NCBI GenBank assembly: GCA_028023455.1
Contig: JAQFVV010013064.1
Span: forward strand, 124,001 to 188,000
DNA length: 64,000 bases
Reading direction: 5' to 3'
Source: Epiperipatus broadwayi
Lineage: Eukaryota > Onychophora > Udeonychophora > Euonychophora > Peripatidae
Both the position numbers and the translations under genes were made by a program. How positions within the stretch are numbered: position 1 is the first letter of the stretch; each line of letters begins with the position of its first letter. Below the pieces are notes generated by a model. The model had not been told where the DNA came from and did not search any database. It saw nothing but the letters and a program-made list of their open reading frames with translations. Shown here piece after piece: positions 1 to 11,498 of the stretch.

Positions 1-478
1 TTCTATTGGAGGCACAATATTCTCACAAACTATATATATATATTATATGGGCTATCTGACTACGGATTTAATCTATAATGCCGATGACATTGTTCATTTT
101 TATAGTGATTTTCAGAAATGAACATCATATACTAGCAAAAGTAAAACTCAAATTTTTTTTTTGTTAATTTTTTTTATTAGGATAAAATAAGAAAAATTAA
201 TACAGAAAATCATGCATTTCAAGAGAAATAGACTGACATATTTTTTTAATAGAAAGTAGTAAAGTGATATGTCTCATATATCTGCAAAATATTTCAGTTA
301 ACAAGAAACAATATTAAGAAGCACTTTCATCAAATATTCTGATTAGAACAAAATTTTTGGGAAAGAAATACATATTAAAAGAGAGCTTAATTAAGCAGCA
401 AATATGTTTTATAAAAAATATAATTAAATCAGAAAATTCTATGAAAATAAATTATGCAATTTCAAAAAAAAAAAAAAA

Positions 479-1935
479 AAATTCAAAAACTATTTTCTGA
501 AAGGGAGTTTGTAAAAGTCTGTTTCTTAACTGCTATAAAATTAATCTTTTTTAAACACGAAAAGAAATTTGAGATTATAAGTCACTAATTGTGGAACAGT
601 CATCTATGTAAAAAATTATGTTTCGATTAGAATTTGCTAGCATTTGATGAAAGTAATGATCTTACAGACATTGCCCAACTCAATTTTTATTAGAAGGAAT
701 TGATTAAAATAATATTACTGAAGAAATGTTATCCAATTTGCATCAATGATAATAGGCAAAGAGGTAATGTTAAAATTCAACCTTGGTTACCATAATTGGT
801 ATGGAATATCCACTGATGGATCCAAGTCATTGATTGGAAAGAATTTCAACAATGATATGGATGAAAGTCAATTTTAAGGAAAAATTTCTTTTCCATTGCA
901 TTAATTCACCAACAAAATTTTTTTCTAAATTATTAACATGGAGAATGTGATGAATGAAAGTATATCTAAATCGGCAATTGATCATCAAGAATTCTTAATG
1001 TTTCTAGATTTTGAAGCCAATTATAGGGATTTAGCATATTATTGTGAAGTTCAATGGCTTTTGAAAGGAGCTATGTTAAAAAGTTTTATTGAATTAAAAG
1101 ATGAGGTGAAGCTCTTCATGGAAATTATGATTTGCCATTTCTTGATGATATAATGATCCATTTGATTGACCTGAATATAAAATTGCAAAATGAAAGTCAA
1201 TTATTAACTGTATTACATGAACATTTTTATACCTTTCAAAAAACAATTGAAACAATTTCAAAACCAATTAAATAATAATTTCATTAATTTTCAATTATTT
1301 ATCACTACTGTTAATAATACGCATCCATAACTAAAATACATCAATATTTTAATAAAATTGCACAATAGTTATCAAGAAAGGTTCTGTGATTTTTGAAAGC
1401 AACAAAACTTACTTTGAAATATTTTCAGATCTTTTCAGGAAATCTGAGATAAATAAAGTACCAGGAAAATATCTGATTAAGATTATAGAACTTCACGAGA
1501 AAACAAATTTAAAAATGAAATTACTGCAATTAGCTAATATTAAATTTTTAAACATTTGAATTCTGAATCCAAACTTAATTGATAATATAAAGAAAGTATA
1601 TCATTACTCAGGAATACATATAAGTGCAAATTTTTTTTTTCCCCAAAAATAACATTTATAAAATCAAAGCAAAGGAGATCTAACATAATAGATAAAACTT
1701 TGTAGAATATCTTGCACATTGCTACTACTATAATCAAACTGGATAAGCAGCAGAAATACCAGATTATGTTTTTATTAGATTAATATTTTTTTGTTGTTAT
1801 TATGGATAATAATTTATGTTTTATGAATTTATGTTTATATTAGGATCTTATTTTATTTTTAATTCACAAAAAATTACTAATTTAAAAATGGAAATTTAAA
1901 ATTGGCCCATTGCATGAAAAGTTTGCCTACCCCTA
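479..1935 (+). pseudogene. Decayed hAT-superfamily transposase (ZBED5/SCAND3-like)
   Basis: Plus-strand reading in shifting frames gives successive pieces of a ZBED-type hAT transposase. These include an N-terminal piece (KLFSEREFVKVCFLTAIK, from 482), DESNDLTDIAQL-like text near 645-690, the block STDGSKSLIGK near 810, an open stretch 938-1153 containing LAYYCEVQWLLKG (family pattern LxYYxEVRWLSxG), LNIKLQNESQLL near 1170-1210, and a C-terminal dimerisation-like block near 1660-1740 (TL*NILHIATTIIKLD). About 190 bases further on, 1919-1934 reads AAGTTTGCCTACCCCT, a usual hAT 3' terminal inverted repeat type. Stops and frameshifts throughout make it inactive. The 5' end is degraded or lies before the window; no 5' terminal repeat was found. 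The superfamily is fairly sure, the subfamily less so. Confidence 0.75.
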
Positions 1936-2586
1936 ATTTAAACAATGAATAACAACTAGACAAAAAAGTAAAACAAAAATTGCAAATTATATTGTTTATG
2001 ATTTCAAATTACATCACTTATGATGAGATGTTATTGGTGATATAACTTTCCTATATAGCAAAGTAGTGCTTGTAATCATAATATGAGTACTACTGTAGAT
2101 AGCAATATCAGCATGAATCATGGAGTTGATTTAAACTCATCTTGCTCTGAATTTTTTTAAATACAAAATGTTTATAGTATAAGTTTAGAAGATGGAAACA
2201 TTTTTTTTTTCTTTCAGTGATAATGTCAATTTGATTATTTAATGTCGTGAGATCATTTCTTTAGTTCTTGATAAAGATTTCTTATCTTACTTTCAACACA
2301 GACTTTATCTACTTTTTTAAGTTAAGGAAGTTCAAATTTTTCTTTTAAAGCTGGGAATGTAGAATTATAATTTTCATTTAAAAGTATGTCAAAAATTTGA
2401 TTAACTAAATCGATGTTTATTTTTCTTTGAAGTTGAAGACTAAAATATATTACATTAAAATGTTAATCAATATATTTATATCATCTATGACATATCTTGC
2501 AAGTGAGAATGGTTTGATTACAGGCATTAGTATCAAAAACCAGTAGTCATGTTTTGACATAACATTTACATGATCACAAATTCATA
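1936..2586. other. AT-rich stretch, no recognised gene
   Basis: No convincing gene. On the minus strand 2440-2240 reads for about 65 residues with few stops (INIDLVNQIFDILLNE near its start), which has the texture of old coding sequence, but I do not recognise a family. Confidence 0.4.
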
Positions 2587-3205
2587 TGCTTACACATGCT
2601 GTTAATGAGTACCGAACTCTACATACAATAGTGTTACCAAGTGCAAGCCTTTATAATCAATGGATGCAGGAAGGTTTGTGCATAAAATTCCTATCTAGTG
2701 TCTACTTATCCAATATCCCCAGACTAGTTTCTAGCTTATCGCTTTTATCAGTGAGGAACCTTGGCTTTGAGGGCACTGCACCTAGATCTTAGAATCTAAT
2801 GTTTTGTTGGTTTTATATCTATCTTGCCCATAGGCTAATGTCGACTAAACCTGACACCAAAATGTATAGATGCTGAACTGAGTTCAGATCTATATGACTT
2901 TACAAGTGAATTAGCTTGGGTTGGAAACATTATGGTGTTTTCATCTTGGACTCGTAGCTTTATAGCTACCCAAATAGATAGGCTGCTGGAAGGTTGCATT
3001 AGATTCTAAAATCTAGGTATAATGCTCACGAATCCAATATTCCTCACTATTGAAAGCCACAAGCTAGAAACTAGTCTGGGGATAATGGATTAGTAGACAC
3101 TGGATAGGGATTTTATGCACAAACCTTTCTGCATCTATTGATTATGAAGGGTTGCACTTGGTGGCACTACTGTATGGAGAGTTTGGTACTCTTATTACAA
3201 TCATG
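2587..3205. mobile_element. Foldback element, family A, about 620 bp
   Basis: A long imperfect palindrome centred near 2899. The clearest arm segments are 2717-2737 against 3061-3081 (AGACTAGTTTCTAGCTT and its complement) and the outer ends near 2611-2620 (ACCGAACTCT) against 3181-3187. The unit continues through a GGATAGGGATTTTATGCAC segment and ends in CACTACTGTATGGAGAGTTT. The same unit recurs at 20788-20880 and, in part, at 57918-58045. There is no coding capacity; the 68-codon reading at 2586-2792 is simply one arm. Target duplications were not found. It is probably a non-autonomous foldback element. Confidence 0.75.
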
Positions 3206-4003
3206 TTTTGTCTTGTTTTCTTCTAATTGAATTCTAAAGCTATCTTTGCAAACTTTTTGTGTAAAGCTATCTTAGTTTCTATATTTATAGCATCTTGCAC
3301 TTAAATTGTAAACTCTCATTGCATTCTGATATATAACAAGATAAATAGTTTGGAAAATTTATTTTTTCTGAATGATAAAACAAAGTGTTTTTTTTTTTTT
3401 AAAAAAGCGAAATAACAAAATGCTCATCTATTATTCTTAATTGAATTTTTTTATAATCATTATTAAAAATTGTTTGTAACTTGCCCAGGGAATGAATTTA
3501 TTTGGAAATATCTAAACTATCTATTGATTTATCAAATTACACAGAAAAATAATGGATATTTCTATAATTTAATTTTTACTACACCACTCATGCATTGCAT
3601 AATCTCTAGTCTAATGAATGACTAATAATAAGTTTATAGAATCAATTTTCAATTAATTTTAGCTTTTAGATTGTCCTTTATTATTTAATCAACTTAATAA
3701 AATAATTGCAATATTATTCTGATAACTGAGCTTTTAATTTTTCCTCTATAATAAAATGAAAACTCAAAATCATATTTTTTTTTTATATAAGCTCAAAAAA
3801 AAAAAGTTTTTTTTTTTTTTTTGCATGAGCTACACAAGCATGGTATAATACACTTACGCATTTATCTTAAATATTTGTTAAAAAATAAAATTTTCATTTC
3901 TTTATGATGTCAACTGGCTCAATGTATTTTTTATGTATATTATGTCATATTGGAGAAAAAAAAATTATTTAATAGTAAAAAATCATTTTTCCATATTGTT
4001 AAC
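3206..4003. other. AT-rich spacer
   Basis: Only simple A/T tracts (for example 3389-3402 and 3776-3822); no ORF, RNA or repeat recognised. Confidence 0.5.
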
Positions 4004-4019
4004 AATCATTTATCTATAA

Positions 4020-4172
4020 TATAATCTTCAATAACTTCTCTTCCTCTTTCCTTCTTTATTTTTGCTTTTCTAATATATAACATATAATCACCACATTCCA
4101 CTCTTTTGACACTTTGAAGCAAAATATTTTGCTTCAAAGTGTCAAAAGAGTGGAATGTGGTTATTATATGTT
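4020..4172. repeat. 153-bp insertion carrying a 96-bp snap-back palindrome
   Basis: Positions 4078-4125 and 4126-4173 are reverse complements with no spacer and a single mismatch (4089 against 4162), centred on AAAATATTTT. The inserted block is bounded by a perfect 16-bp direct repeat (4004-4019 and 4173-4188, AATCATTTATCTATAA), which looks like a target-site duplication of the length made by LINE machinery. The first part (4020-4077) is pyrimidine-rich unique sequence. The near identity of the arms implies a recent origin or gene conversion. A library fold-back artefact would not explain the flanking repeat. Confidence 0.75.
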
Positions 4173-4367
4173 AATCATTTATCTATAAACCGTGTGATAA
4201 AATTTAAACATCTTTGACGTTAAAAAGAGACATTATAAAATTTACGGAAGAATTTTTAAAAAAAATTATCTTATGTTTAAAATACCTAAATGTTTGTCTG
4301 TAATGCTGTCACGTGATATTCAAGTTAAACATTTCTTTGTTTGAGGGTATATTTTTCAAGGAAAAAA

Positions 4368-4436
4368 GCAAGTAGTTGGTTGCAGACAGTTGTGGGTTCG
4401 CGTCCCGGCCGATGCTATGACATATGAAAAAAAAAT
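4368..4436 (+). mobile_element. 5'-truncated tRNA-like SINE (family 1)
   Basis: Contains the B-box-like GGGTTCGCGTCCCGG and the family tail GATGCTATGACATATG followed by A's. It matches the 3' half of the copy at 51532-51650; the A-box half is missing. Confidence 0.7.
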
Positions 4437-4929
4437 ATTTGTTTAGCCATTAATAAACTATAATTTTTTTATGAAGCATTTTATGCAAAGGAAAAAATGC
4501 TCTGGAAAAAATCAGTGCATGTGCTTTTAATTACAATACAGAACTAAATAGATATAATATTTAAATCATTGATAAAATGTGATTACGGAATATAAATTTA
4601 AGTTTGAAATGTAGATGTTATAGTACCATATTTACATTTAGTTTTGATTAGTATTTAATTGAAATTGTGTAGCTTGATATCGCGTAATTTGTGGCTTGAC
4701 AGTAATACCATGCGTGATTGAAATTTGTTAAAGAAATCACTTAAAAAAACTCTTACAAAAATGACGGCTCCTTAGGCCGGTTACATTTCTGGTATAATAA
4801 TAATAAAAAAACAACAACAATGTAACTCCTGCAATTACAATATCAGTTATCAAGCATTTAAATGAATAGATGAGACATGTAATTAAATCTTTGAACAATA
4901 AAAAAGCTCCACAAAACAATGTACTATTA

Positions 4930-6060
4930 CTGATATCTTAAAAAAAACAGGTAAGGAAATAGAGAAATTATTAACAAAACATTATATCAAATGTCTAAAT
5001 GATAAAAATATACTAAATGAAAGTGGGAAAAAAAAGTTATTAGAAATTACAATTAGAATTTTATCAGTTTTATAGAAAATCATTCCCAAGATGATTATAA
5101 CTTATTTACGACAAATTTTGAATTCAAATTAATAAAAAACAAGCAGAATATAAAAGTGATTTTAGCTTAATGGTTCATATCCAAGTGTTATGAGAAGTTA
5201 TAGAAAGTATCAATGAGTATGAGTTGCCATTTTTCCTTTGGATTTTTAGATTATGAAAAAGTCATTTAATTCCATAAGCTTTTCTGAAGTGTTGATGAGA
5301 TTAAGAAGATTAACATTGAAAAGAGGGTGTGCCAAGATGATTTTATATTTACATAACTTTTTTTAGCAGTTTTATAAAAAAAATATTTTGTGAATCAAAA
5401 TGGGGAACTAAGGGAATTTGGATTTATTTAAGTCATTTAGAATTTGCAAATGATATGGTTATTTTTACAAATAATTAATCAGGAATTTTTTTCAAAAGTT
5501 ATAAGATGAAAGTAAGCAAGTAGAACTAAAGATAAATACCAAAAAGACTAAAATAATGCTTAATGGATTTTTTCAAAAGAAGAAAATAAAGATTGATAAT
5601 GATAGATTATTAATACAGATGGAAACATAATGAATGAAATTAATCATGGTTGGAGTGCTTTTGGTAGAAGTAACTTAATATTAAAAATTATTTTGTTTAT
5701 AGATTTGAGTGGGAAAGTTTTTAGTAGATGTGTTGTGCCAGTTCTTACATATAGATCTGAGACTTGGACACTTAATAGTAGAGCAGTACAGAAATTTCAG
5801 ACCATTCAACCAGGTATTAAGAGATGCATACTGAGAATAGTGTGAAAGGATTGAAAGCAAAATACATAAATGAGAGAACAAACAGGTATCATTGACATTA
5901 TTGAATGAATAAAAGAATGAAATAGAGTTTGGCCGGACTTGAAATCTTAGACCAAATCTCAAGAAATTTTTAAAATTCTGAAAGTATGTGTGAAATGGAT
6001 GGATGAAATAGGAAAGTTTATTTTGCTGTGATGTAGATAAATTTGATCATCTTGTGGTGG
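4930..6060 (+). pseudogene. Degenerate LINE reverse transcriptase
   Basis: Plus-strand pieces follow the order of a non-LTR RT: a KCLNDKNIL-like piece near 4990, KQAEYKSDFSLMVHIQ near 5140-5190 (family type QAGFRxGFSTxDHIQ), NEYELPFF with a decayed LDYEKAF motif near 5215-5270, FANDMV at 5443-5460 (catalytic FADD changed to FAND), ELKINTKKTKIM near 5530, the open stretch 5630-5845 with VVPVLTYRSETWTLN, and a decayed KMKWxxAGH block near 5905-5945. Frameshifts and stops throughout. The C-terminal part belongs to the same broad family as the minus-strand fragment at 22641-23010. The clade (RTE-like?) is uncertain. Confidence 0.75.
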
Positions 6061-7091
6061 ATCAATAACAATTCAATATGATAATTAAAATTTATTATAA
6101 ACTAAAATTGAGATGCAAAAAGAAATAGCATTAAAGGCAAACCTTCAACAATAATAGTCCAATATTTTTATCTATTTTTAATATTTTATTGTTTAATTAT
6201 TTTTACCTGCTTTTGTATAATAAATATACAATGCTGCCACTTTCTTTTGAGCAGAAAACAAAAGATCTTTTTGTCCTTTTAATGTTGTCTCATGAGTAGT
6301 AAATATTTGGAGCCCTCAGATTTGATACTGAAATTCATGTACAGTGCTGTGTGCAAAATAATAGTTAAATAAAATGTTTTAATAACATGAAAACTAAAAA
6401 GCATTTTAATTAATCTGTACAAATAGAAAAACTAAAATATTTTAATATTTGAATACAGGTATAATTCACTTATCCCTAACAAATCTATACAAATAGTAAA
6501 ACTAAGTGTTCTACTTCATTTGTATAAATAGATAACAGTGATTAGATCACAGAAAACTAATTAGTAAAACATATTACTAAGAAATACTGATTTAAAATAA
6601 CAACAGTAAATGATTGCAAAGAACAATAGAACAGATTTATTAAAAAGAGGGATTAATCAAGAAAGAGAATACTAGCAGCCTGCTACATGAAGGAAGAAAA
6701 AAGGAAGGGGAATCTAGACAAGCATAGAGGCCACCCTCAGTCTTTTATTATTATATTAATAAATATAGCTTTACTTCTCACTATATGTAAAATATATAAT
6801 TGTTAATTATATATTTTATATTAATAAGCATAAGGGTTGTGTTGAATGCTAATGATAAATAGAGATATATATACTAGATATATCCAGCCTATGAAAAGGC
6901 TGTTGTTTTTTAAATTGGTTGCTTTAGCAAATTTTTTTACGATTTAATAGAAATGTCTGCCCATCCCTTGTATATATATTAAATGGATTATGTCCTGAAC
7001 ATGAGGGGGTCAGATTGATCTTAGGTCAACATGGGTGTGACAAGAATCACGGCCTCAGGGCGGCCTTTGAGCATTCCATCATCAGATTTTC
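6061..7091. other. AT-rich stretch with an unassigned repeat-like segment
   Basis: No gene seen. The end of the stretch (about 6960-7075) is noticeably GC-richer than its surroundings (AGGGGGTCAG, CACGGCCTCAGGGCGGCC) and abuts the MITE half-copy at 7092, so it may belong to another mobile element; I cannot name it. Confidence 0.35.
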
Positions 7092-7366
7092 AATTGGATG
7101 GATGGACGGTTGGAGTGGGGAGTAGATTGAAGCCTGTTCATTAAAGTATGAAGATTGCTATCTTAATATATATCTGAGCACTTATAGCATATATGTGTAG
7201 AGATGATAATCTGGACCAACTGATGATTGCTGGTTTAGCATGAAATATGTATATTGGTGATTATTTATCTTTTCAACATATATGCGTTTAAGTGTATTAG
7301 TGTTATGAGATAGAGTGGAGAGTGGTGGGTCATGTGAAAGTCTGTGCTCATATACCCTATATATTA
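7092..7366 (-). mobile_element. Half-copy of palindromic MITE, family B (right arm)
   Basis: From AATTGGATGGA to CCCTATATATTA this matches the right arm of the full copy at 15077-15550 with few differences. Shared segments include GTATGAAGATTG, CCAACTGATGATTGCTGG and GTGAAAGTCTGTGCTCATA. The left arm is absent. A complementary half-copy lies at 11229-11498. Confidence 0.8.
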
Positions 7367-8154
7367 TAAATAAATATGAGAAATTCACAATTGAAAAATT
7401 GAAGGAAAAAATGTTGGGAATAATCCAGCCTGTTTGGTATACTTTAAAATGTACCCAGCAAGGTATTTAAGCTAAATTTAAATTTTTAAATATCCCAGTT
7501 ATATTTGATATGTGAATTTGGCAGCATTACAGAACTGCTTTGTAAAAAAAAAATATGTTTATTAAACGAGGAACTACTTCCTTCACATAAAATATGCATT
7601 ACAGATTAGTAAATATAAAGGGTGTAATTACTTCCTTTGCATAAAATGCTTGTAATATAAATTGCAGTTTAGTTAAGTATAGTTATTTATTTATAAAAAC
7701 AAATTTAAAGTTTTTTTTTTGATTTTTCAATTGTGAATTTGACATTATGAACAAACATATATATATATTTTAATTATTGTGAATTTGACATCTGACAGCC
7801 TTGCAGACAAACATATATTCACAGGAAATGTGATACCCTTATAGACAAACATTCACATAGATTTTATATTGTATATAGTAAATATTCATATATACTCTGT
7901 AAGATATTGATATTGTTTTAGAATAATTAGTAATTAAATGTAGTTCCAACATACTGTGCTTTGAAGTGTTATCCATTTGTAGTGTTATTTGATTTACACT
8001 CTTAGTTATAATCACAATTGTATTATTTGTGTTGTGAGTCTAAAATTGTCACAGGTATAATTGAATGTAGAATGTAGAAGCAATTTATATTGAGATTGTG
8101 AGAATGGTTGAAATTAAAAGCTAGTCAGTTGTGCAAATAAATTAAAACAGTGGA
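7367..8154. other. Spacer upstream of the gypsy relic; possible LTR or leader
   Basis: Holds short diverged direct repeats: ACTTCCTTCACATAAAAT near 7576 against ACTTCCTTTGCATAAAAT near 7630, and TTGTGAATTTGACAT at 7731 and 7778. It could include the leader of the gypsy element that follows, but I see no convincing LTR end or primer-binding site. Confidence 0.35.
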
Positions 8155-9410
8155 TAGGCAAGCTGTTAAGCGAGGAATGTGGCCACAGTACAGTTAGTGA
8201 TAGGTAAATTTGATGTTAAGACTCTCTCTGAGCAGCCCATTTGTACCAAATTTATAGATAAATATTTTATTGTTAATAAAATTAAAGATGATGTAACAAT
8301 AATTGCTACACTGCTATTCAGATGACTGAGAATAATTGAGGTTGCAAACCAGTTATGAGAACCCAAAGATCCAGCAAGTCACTTATATAGAATTAGTCAA
8401 GCAACTTACCATTTTAACCCCGAGCCACTGAAGGACATAGTTCACCTTCAGTTGCAAAATAGACACCAATTGAAGGAAGAAAGTTGCTGAGATTTTGATA
8501 TTGCCTTGCGAAACTTGGCAATAATTGTGTGTATGAAAATTACTTAGAGGAAGCATTGCTAGAATAGATTTTGTGGGAGATGAATGATGATAGATTTTGA
8601 CAATTATTAGCTATCCCAGACCTATCATTTGGATGCCATCAAAAGAGTCATGACCTATGAGTTAACTAACATGGATGGGTTCAAAACAGACTACAATCTT
8701 TAAGACAAGCAAGACAAAAGGATCACAAAGAATGAAGATTGAATGTTACTGCTGTGGAAGGAGTGGACATATTGAACGTGAATGCAGCTGGAAAAGCGCA
8801 AAATGCAACAGCTGCGGAAAAGTGGCCATCTAGCGAAGTTCTGCCACACTAACATTAAAACAAGTTTAAATAATCTCCAGAAACCATTGTTAGAAAATCG
8901 GAATGTTAGTAGTACATATATGCGATAAATCTGTAGAAATAGAGATAGAGGGTGGTGTCAGGGTATTTATCATATCGCAGAACGATTAGTCAGAATTAAA
9001 TAAAAAAATCAAAGACCAACCAAGAGTAGGAAAAACAGTGCTAAAAGCAAAAGATGCCAATGGAAATCTCATTAATACTATTGGGATAGTAGAAATAATG
9101 TTAGCCATAAATAACCATTGGGGAAAAACTAAACCTATATATATATACTTAATAATAGTATAACATCCACAATGGGTAGAGAATGATTTGTCTCCTTAAG
9201 CATTAAAATATGTATGCTTTATAGATAAAGTAAATATTGTAAATGAAATAAAGGCTAAATTTCTTAAACTTGTTGAGTAGTAGCAGGCTAAATTCTCTGA
9301 GGAGGAACAAGGAAAATTTAACACCAATTAATTTGAAATTGAGCTTCGAAAAGGCATAAAACCCATCCACCGCAAGCCGAGGAAGATACTTTTTGCATTG
9401 AGATCACATG
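8155..9410 (+). pseudogene. Ty3/gypsy-like gag-pol remnant
   Basis: Decayed plus-strand Gag: FIDKYFIVNKIKDD near 8250, PEPLKDIVHLQLQNRHQ near 8420-8470, ALRNLAI near 8505, then LWEMNDDRF and LLAIPDLSF near 8570-8630. A canonical CX2CX4HX4C zinc knuckle follows at 8744-8785. A second knuckle (8804-8844) is complete only across a one-base frameshift in an A run. Protease and pol-linker text follows: VGKTVLKAKDANGNL near 9030, then FEIELRKGIKPIHRKPRKI near 9330-9390, which in this family lies just before RT. RT, RNase H and integrase are missing, so it is a 3'-truncated dead copy. Gag and the linker recall K02A2.6-type gypsy polyproteins. Confidence 0.75.
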
Positions 9411-11228
9411 TTGTCATTATTTACAATACTTCTTGTATTTGTTTTAAAAAGTAGGAAAAAACAATCATGAAAAAAGATGAAAAAAAATTACATTTAAACT
9501 ACAAACAGTATGAGATACAAATTTATTTCATTATAATAACTGATTATAGGAAAGCAGTCAACTGAATTCAGTTAAACAAAAGTAATTTTATTTTTTAATT
9601 TTTGAAATTTTATGGCTATATTTTTAAAAAATTTTCATACAAAACATTTTAATATGAATTGTAAATGCTTATATTAAAAAACAAAATCAATTTAGAAATA
9701 TTTATATAAAACAAGTACTCTTCTTAGGAGAGATACATGACAAAACTGCGTTGAAGGCTATTGCGGATTAAATTAATTTAATATTAAACTGCAATGTGTC
9801 AATAAGATAATTATTTTCATATTTGATTTAATTAAAACATTCAAAACTAAATTATAAATTTTCAATAATGTTAATTCTCAAAACATTTTTTTTTTGTGCT
9901 GATTCAGAATCTCATGAAAAACCAAACCGAGTTCTAATGATAAAAGTTTTCTGCAATTAATAAATTTTCGTCAAGATTTACATATATAATTTGCAAAAAC
10001 ATAAAAAAAATTTTTATATCTAGATGCAGCATTGGAAGATAAATTCAATTTGGATATTTTTGAATGAGTGAATTTGAAAGATATAGAAATGCATTTAATT
10101 AATGTTTAATTCTTTATGGAAGATAACGGTTTGATGACTTGAGAAATGGCTTGGAAATAATTGAAAAGGATCTATTATTGGGTTTAATTTGGAGTGCTAT
10201 TTCAAAAAGCAAACTAGTAATAGTTATCGTTTTTCTCCTCTTAATATATTTGTGAGTCATTATTTTGCAAAATGAATTTTATAAATGATAATTTAAGAAA
10301 TGGATGATTAGTGTAGCTAATTTTCTATCTATATTATTAAAAGTGATAAAATATTAACCTCATGAAAAGTATTTGACAAAATGTGCTCAACAAAATTCAC
10401 ATTAATAAGTAACTGATGTATATATTCGTATGATCAATTTTTTGACAATCAAATGTGTCTCAATAATATTCTGCAATAATCAAGTTTTTTATTATTTTTT
10501 TTTTTCTTATTAAAAATTTCCCATCAGCATTTCAATACATATTATTTGTAAATTTTTGACAAATATAATTGTCACCATTGAATTAAATGATTTATATTAA
10601 TAAATTTCAAAATAGACAAAATATAGAAGTCAGTTTTATCAAATAATCTAATAGCGATTGTGCAATAAACACTTATCAATAGCATGCTACACAAAATACT
10701 ACATAAAAGAGGTAATCTAGTCTATATAAATCAAAATAGTACTAATTGGAATAACTTATTATATAAGATTTGAATTTTACGTACGAGGGTAGAGCCACCA
10801 AAGCCATATTGAAATTGCTAATTGATAAATAGAAAATTTCAAACAATTTTTACTATTTATTATATATTTTTGAACAAACAATTTTTTTTCAGAACTAACC
10901 ATTTTCGATATGAATTTAGAATGACAATTTCTATTCAAAATGAACATTTATTCGAACAGATATATTTTTGTAAAATTTCACACTCAGACTCTGCATATTG
11001 TTCATCAGAGAGAAGATCTTATTACGTTGAACATAATTGTGAAATTTAATTCATAGTTTCATAATAGCACAATACTAATTATAAAAACTTGTGTAATTCC
11101 TTATTTAACTTGTGTAATTTACTAAAAAATAATAGAAACTATTGAAGGCTTATTTTATATAAAAAAAGAATCAAATATTACTAGAAATAAATGGCATAGT
11201 TCATTAACAAATTACAGTTTCATTATTT
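9411..11228. other. AT-rich stretch without recognised gene
   Basis: No coding similarity seen. The 75-codon reading at 10822-11049 starts inside low-complexity sequence and resembles nothing I know. Confidence 0.45.
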
Positions 11229-11498
11229 AGTATTATATAGGGTATAAGAGCACAGACTTTCACACGACTCACTACTCTATCTCATATCACTGTACACTTG
11301 AACACATATGTGTTGAAAAGATAAATAATCACCAATATACGTATTTCATGCTAAACCAGCAATCATCAGTTGGTCCCGATTAACATCTCTACACATATAT
11401 ACTATAACTGCTCAGATATATATTAAGATAGCCAATCTTCATACTTTAATGGACAGGTTTCAATCCACTCCACACTCCAACTCTTCAACTGTCCATTG
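11229..11498 (+). mobile_element. Half-copy of palindromic MITE, family B (left arm)
   Basis: Begins TATTATATAGGGTATAAGAG and matches the left arm of the copy at 15077, through AGACTTTCACACGACTCACTAC and CAGCAATCATCAGTTGGTCC to the CCACACTCCAACTCTTCAA segment. It is the reverse complement of 7092-7366, so the 3.9 kb between them is flanked by inverted repeats whose TATAGGG termini face inward. Confidence 0.8.

Noticed and set aside
10822-11049. 75-codon ORF as a small gene
   Set aside because: No signal peptide, domain or codon signal; ORFs of this size are expected by chance.
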